From Herbinix sp. (lineage in GTDB: Bacteria > Bacillota > Clostridia > Lachnospirales > Lachnospiraceae), in NCBI GenBank assembly GCA_029256105.1, contig JAQSYO010000010.1, forward strand, positions 55,774-119,773: a stretch of 64,000 nucleotides of DNA, read 5' to 3'. The translations under genes and the position numbers were made by a program. This document shows positions 63,521 through 64,000 of this stretch, piece by piece. The notes beneath the pieces are model-generated. The model was given only the letters and a program-made list of their open reading frames with translations, was not told where the DNA came from and searched no databases. Every line of letters starts with the position of its first letter. Position 1 is the first letter of the stretch.

Positions 63521-64000
63521 ATGTTCCATAGACAAGAAGACGACTTGAAGCTAATTCAAGGTTTAAAAGCACAGGATGAGAGGGCTTTAAATAAGTGTAT
63601 TAACCAATACCATTCCTATGTTTCCTGTATTGTAGCCAATATCCTTGGAAAAGCATTTCCTCAGGAAGATATTGAAGAAGTTATGATGGATGTATTTCTT
63701 GCTGTTTGGAACCATGCGGACTCAATTGATATATTGATCTCTCTAAGTTTAAAGCCTTACATAGGAACGGTTGCACGCAATAAAGCGAAGAATAAATTAA
63801 GAACCTTATCAAAATACAATTCAACCATATTACTCGAGGATGAAATAGCAATCGATACAAAGGATTTCACAAAAGATATACTAAATAATGAATTAAAGGG
63901 TATCTTGCTTGGAACATTAAATGAGCTGAACAAGGATGAACGCATTTGCTTTATAAATTATTATTACTACCAAAAATCGATTCGCCTGATCTCGGAAGAA
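63521..64000 (+). CDS. Sigma-70 family (ECF-like) RNA polymerase sigma factor, partial
   Basis: An open frame of 160 codons from ATG 63521 behind GGAGGAGGT, running past the window end. The protein starts MFHRQEDDLKLIQGLKAQDE, with the region 2-like IEEVMMDVFLAVWNHADSID and LKPYIGTVARNKAKNKLR. The region 4 start LNELNKDERICFINYYYYQ is followed by an incomplete helix-turn-helix (IRLISEE). The anti-sigma partner would lie to the right, outside the window. The target genes cannot be known here. Confidence 0.85.
   Translation, partial: MFHRQEDDLKLIQGLKAQDERALNKCINQYHSYVSCIVANILGKAFPQEDIEEVMMDVFLAVWNHADSIDILISLSLKPYIGTVARNKAKNKLRTLSKYNSTILLEDEIAIDTKDFTKDILNNELKGILLGTLNELNKDERICFINYYYYQKSIRLISEE

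Noticed and set aside
1..64000. CRISPR arrays, prophage, tRNA or rRNA genes, intact transposases
   Set aside because: None was seen on reading. The tandem repeats at 23.8 and 53.5 kb have no spacers and no Cas genes nearby.

Overview
The window looks like a chromosomal segment of a low-GC, spore-forming anaerobic Firmicute, most likely a Lachnospiraceae (Clostridium cluster XIVa) species. The evidence is AT-rich DNA, strong GGAGG ribosome binding sites with several TTG starts, a SpoIID-like protein, clostridial families (TSCPD protein, CytX, staygreen-domain protein, ABC sugar operons) and no respiratory genes. This placement is inferred from gene content, not from a marker gene. No rRNA, tRNA, CRISPR array, prophage or intact transposase was seen.

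Layout. 1-1.8 kb: sparse region with a decayed frame and two small membrane proteins. 1.9-5.6 kb: glycerol kinase, a GluP/YqgP-type rhomboid protease and a flavodoxin-like/SCP2 fusion on +, then a soluble histidine kinase on -. 6.4-9.5 kb: HIT protein (+), TSCPD protein and MurG (-), MTA/SAH nucleosidase (+). 9.7-15.3 kb: MoxR ATPase, DUF58 and transglutaminase operon, convergent with a SpoIID-like gene. 15.4-19.5 kb (-): RibD/DHFR-like reductase, a secreted fibronectin-III protein, a DUF368 (PopT-type) lipid carrier translocase. 19.8-25.3 kb: Rrf2 regulator with a divergent FMN-binding protein, a staygreen-VCBS fusion, peptidase T, an MFS exporter. 25.3-33.8 kb: two phosphotransferases, nitroreductase with a MarR regulator, and a putative heme-stress operon (flavodoxin-like protein, HrtBA-like ABC exporter, response regulator, kinase).

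33.9-37.9 kb is a thiamine salvage operon under a TPP riboswitch with a consensus promoter (ThiD, CytX, ThiM, ThiE). 38.0-38.6 kb is an AraC-family pseudogene that ends at an IS-like inverted repeat. 38.7-47.9 kb is a self-contained alpha-mannoside locus: ABC importer, GH38 alpha-mannosidase, ROK kinase, GntR regulator and a two-domain mannose-6-phosphate isomerase. Together these could take an imported mannoside to fructose-6-phosphate. 48-53.2 kb is a branched-chain amino acid ABC importer (livKHMGF) with an unusual promoter-hairpin leader.

53.5-64 kb is more accessory: a cysteine-containing FAD oxidoreductase, a DUF2798 membrane protein, a MYG1-family protein, a MidA-like methyltransferase with TPRs, a tandem MerR regulator divergent from a short UvrA-like (UvrA2/DrrC-type) ATPase, a small membrane protein, and the start of an ECF-like sigma factor running off the end.

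The strongest leads are: an HssR-like direct repeat before the HrtBA-like operon, whose kinase lacks an external sensor domain; the staygreen-VCBS fusion; two alternative hairpins over the Shine-Dalgarno of the phosphotransferase at 33.8 kb; a promoter that fires into a terminator-like hairpin before livK; and a related 17-18 bp tandem repeat at two distant loci.
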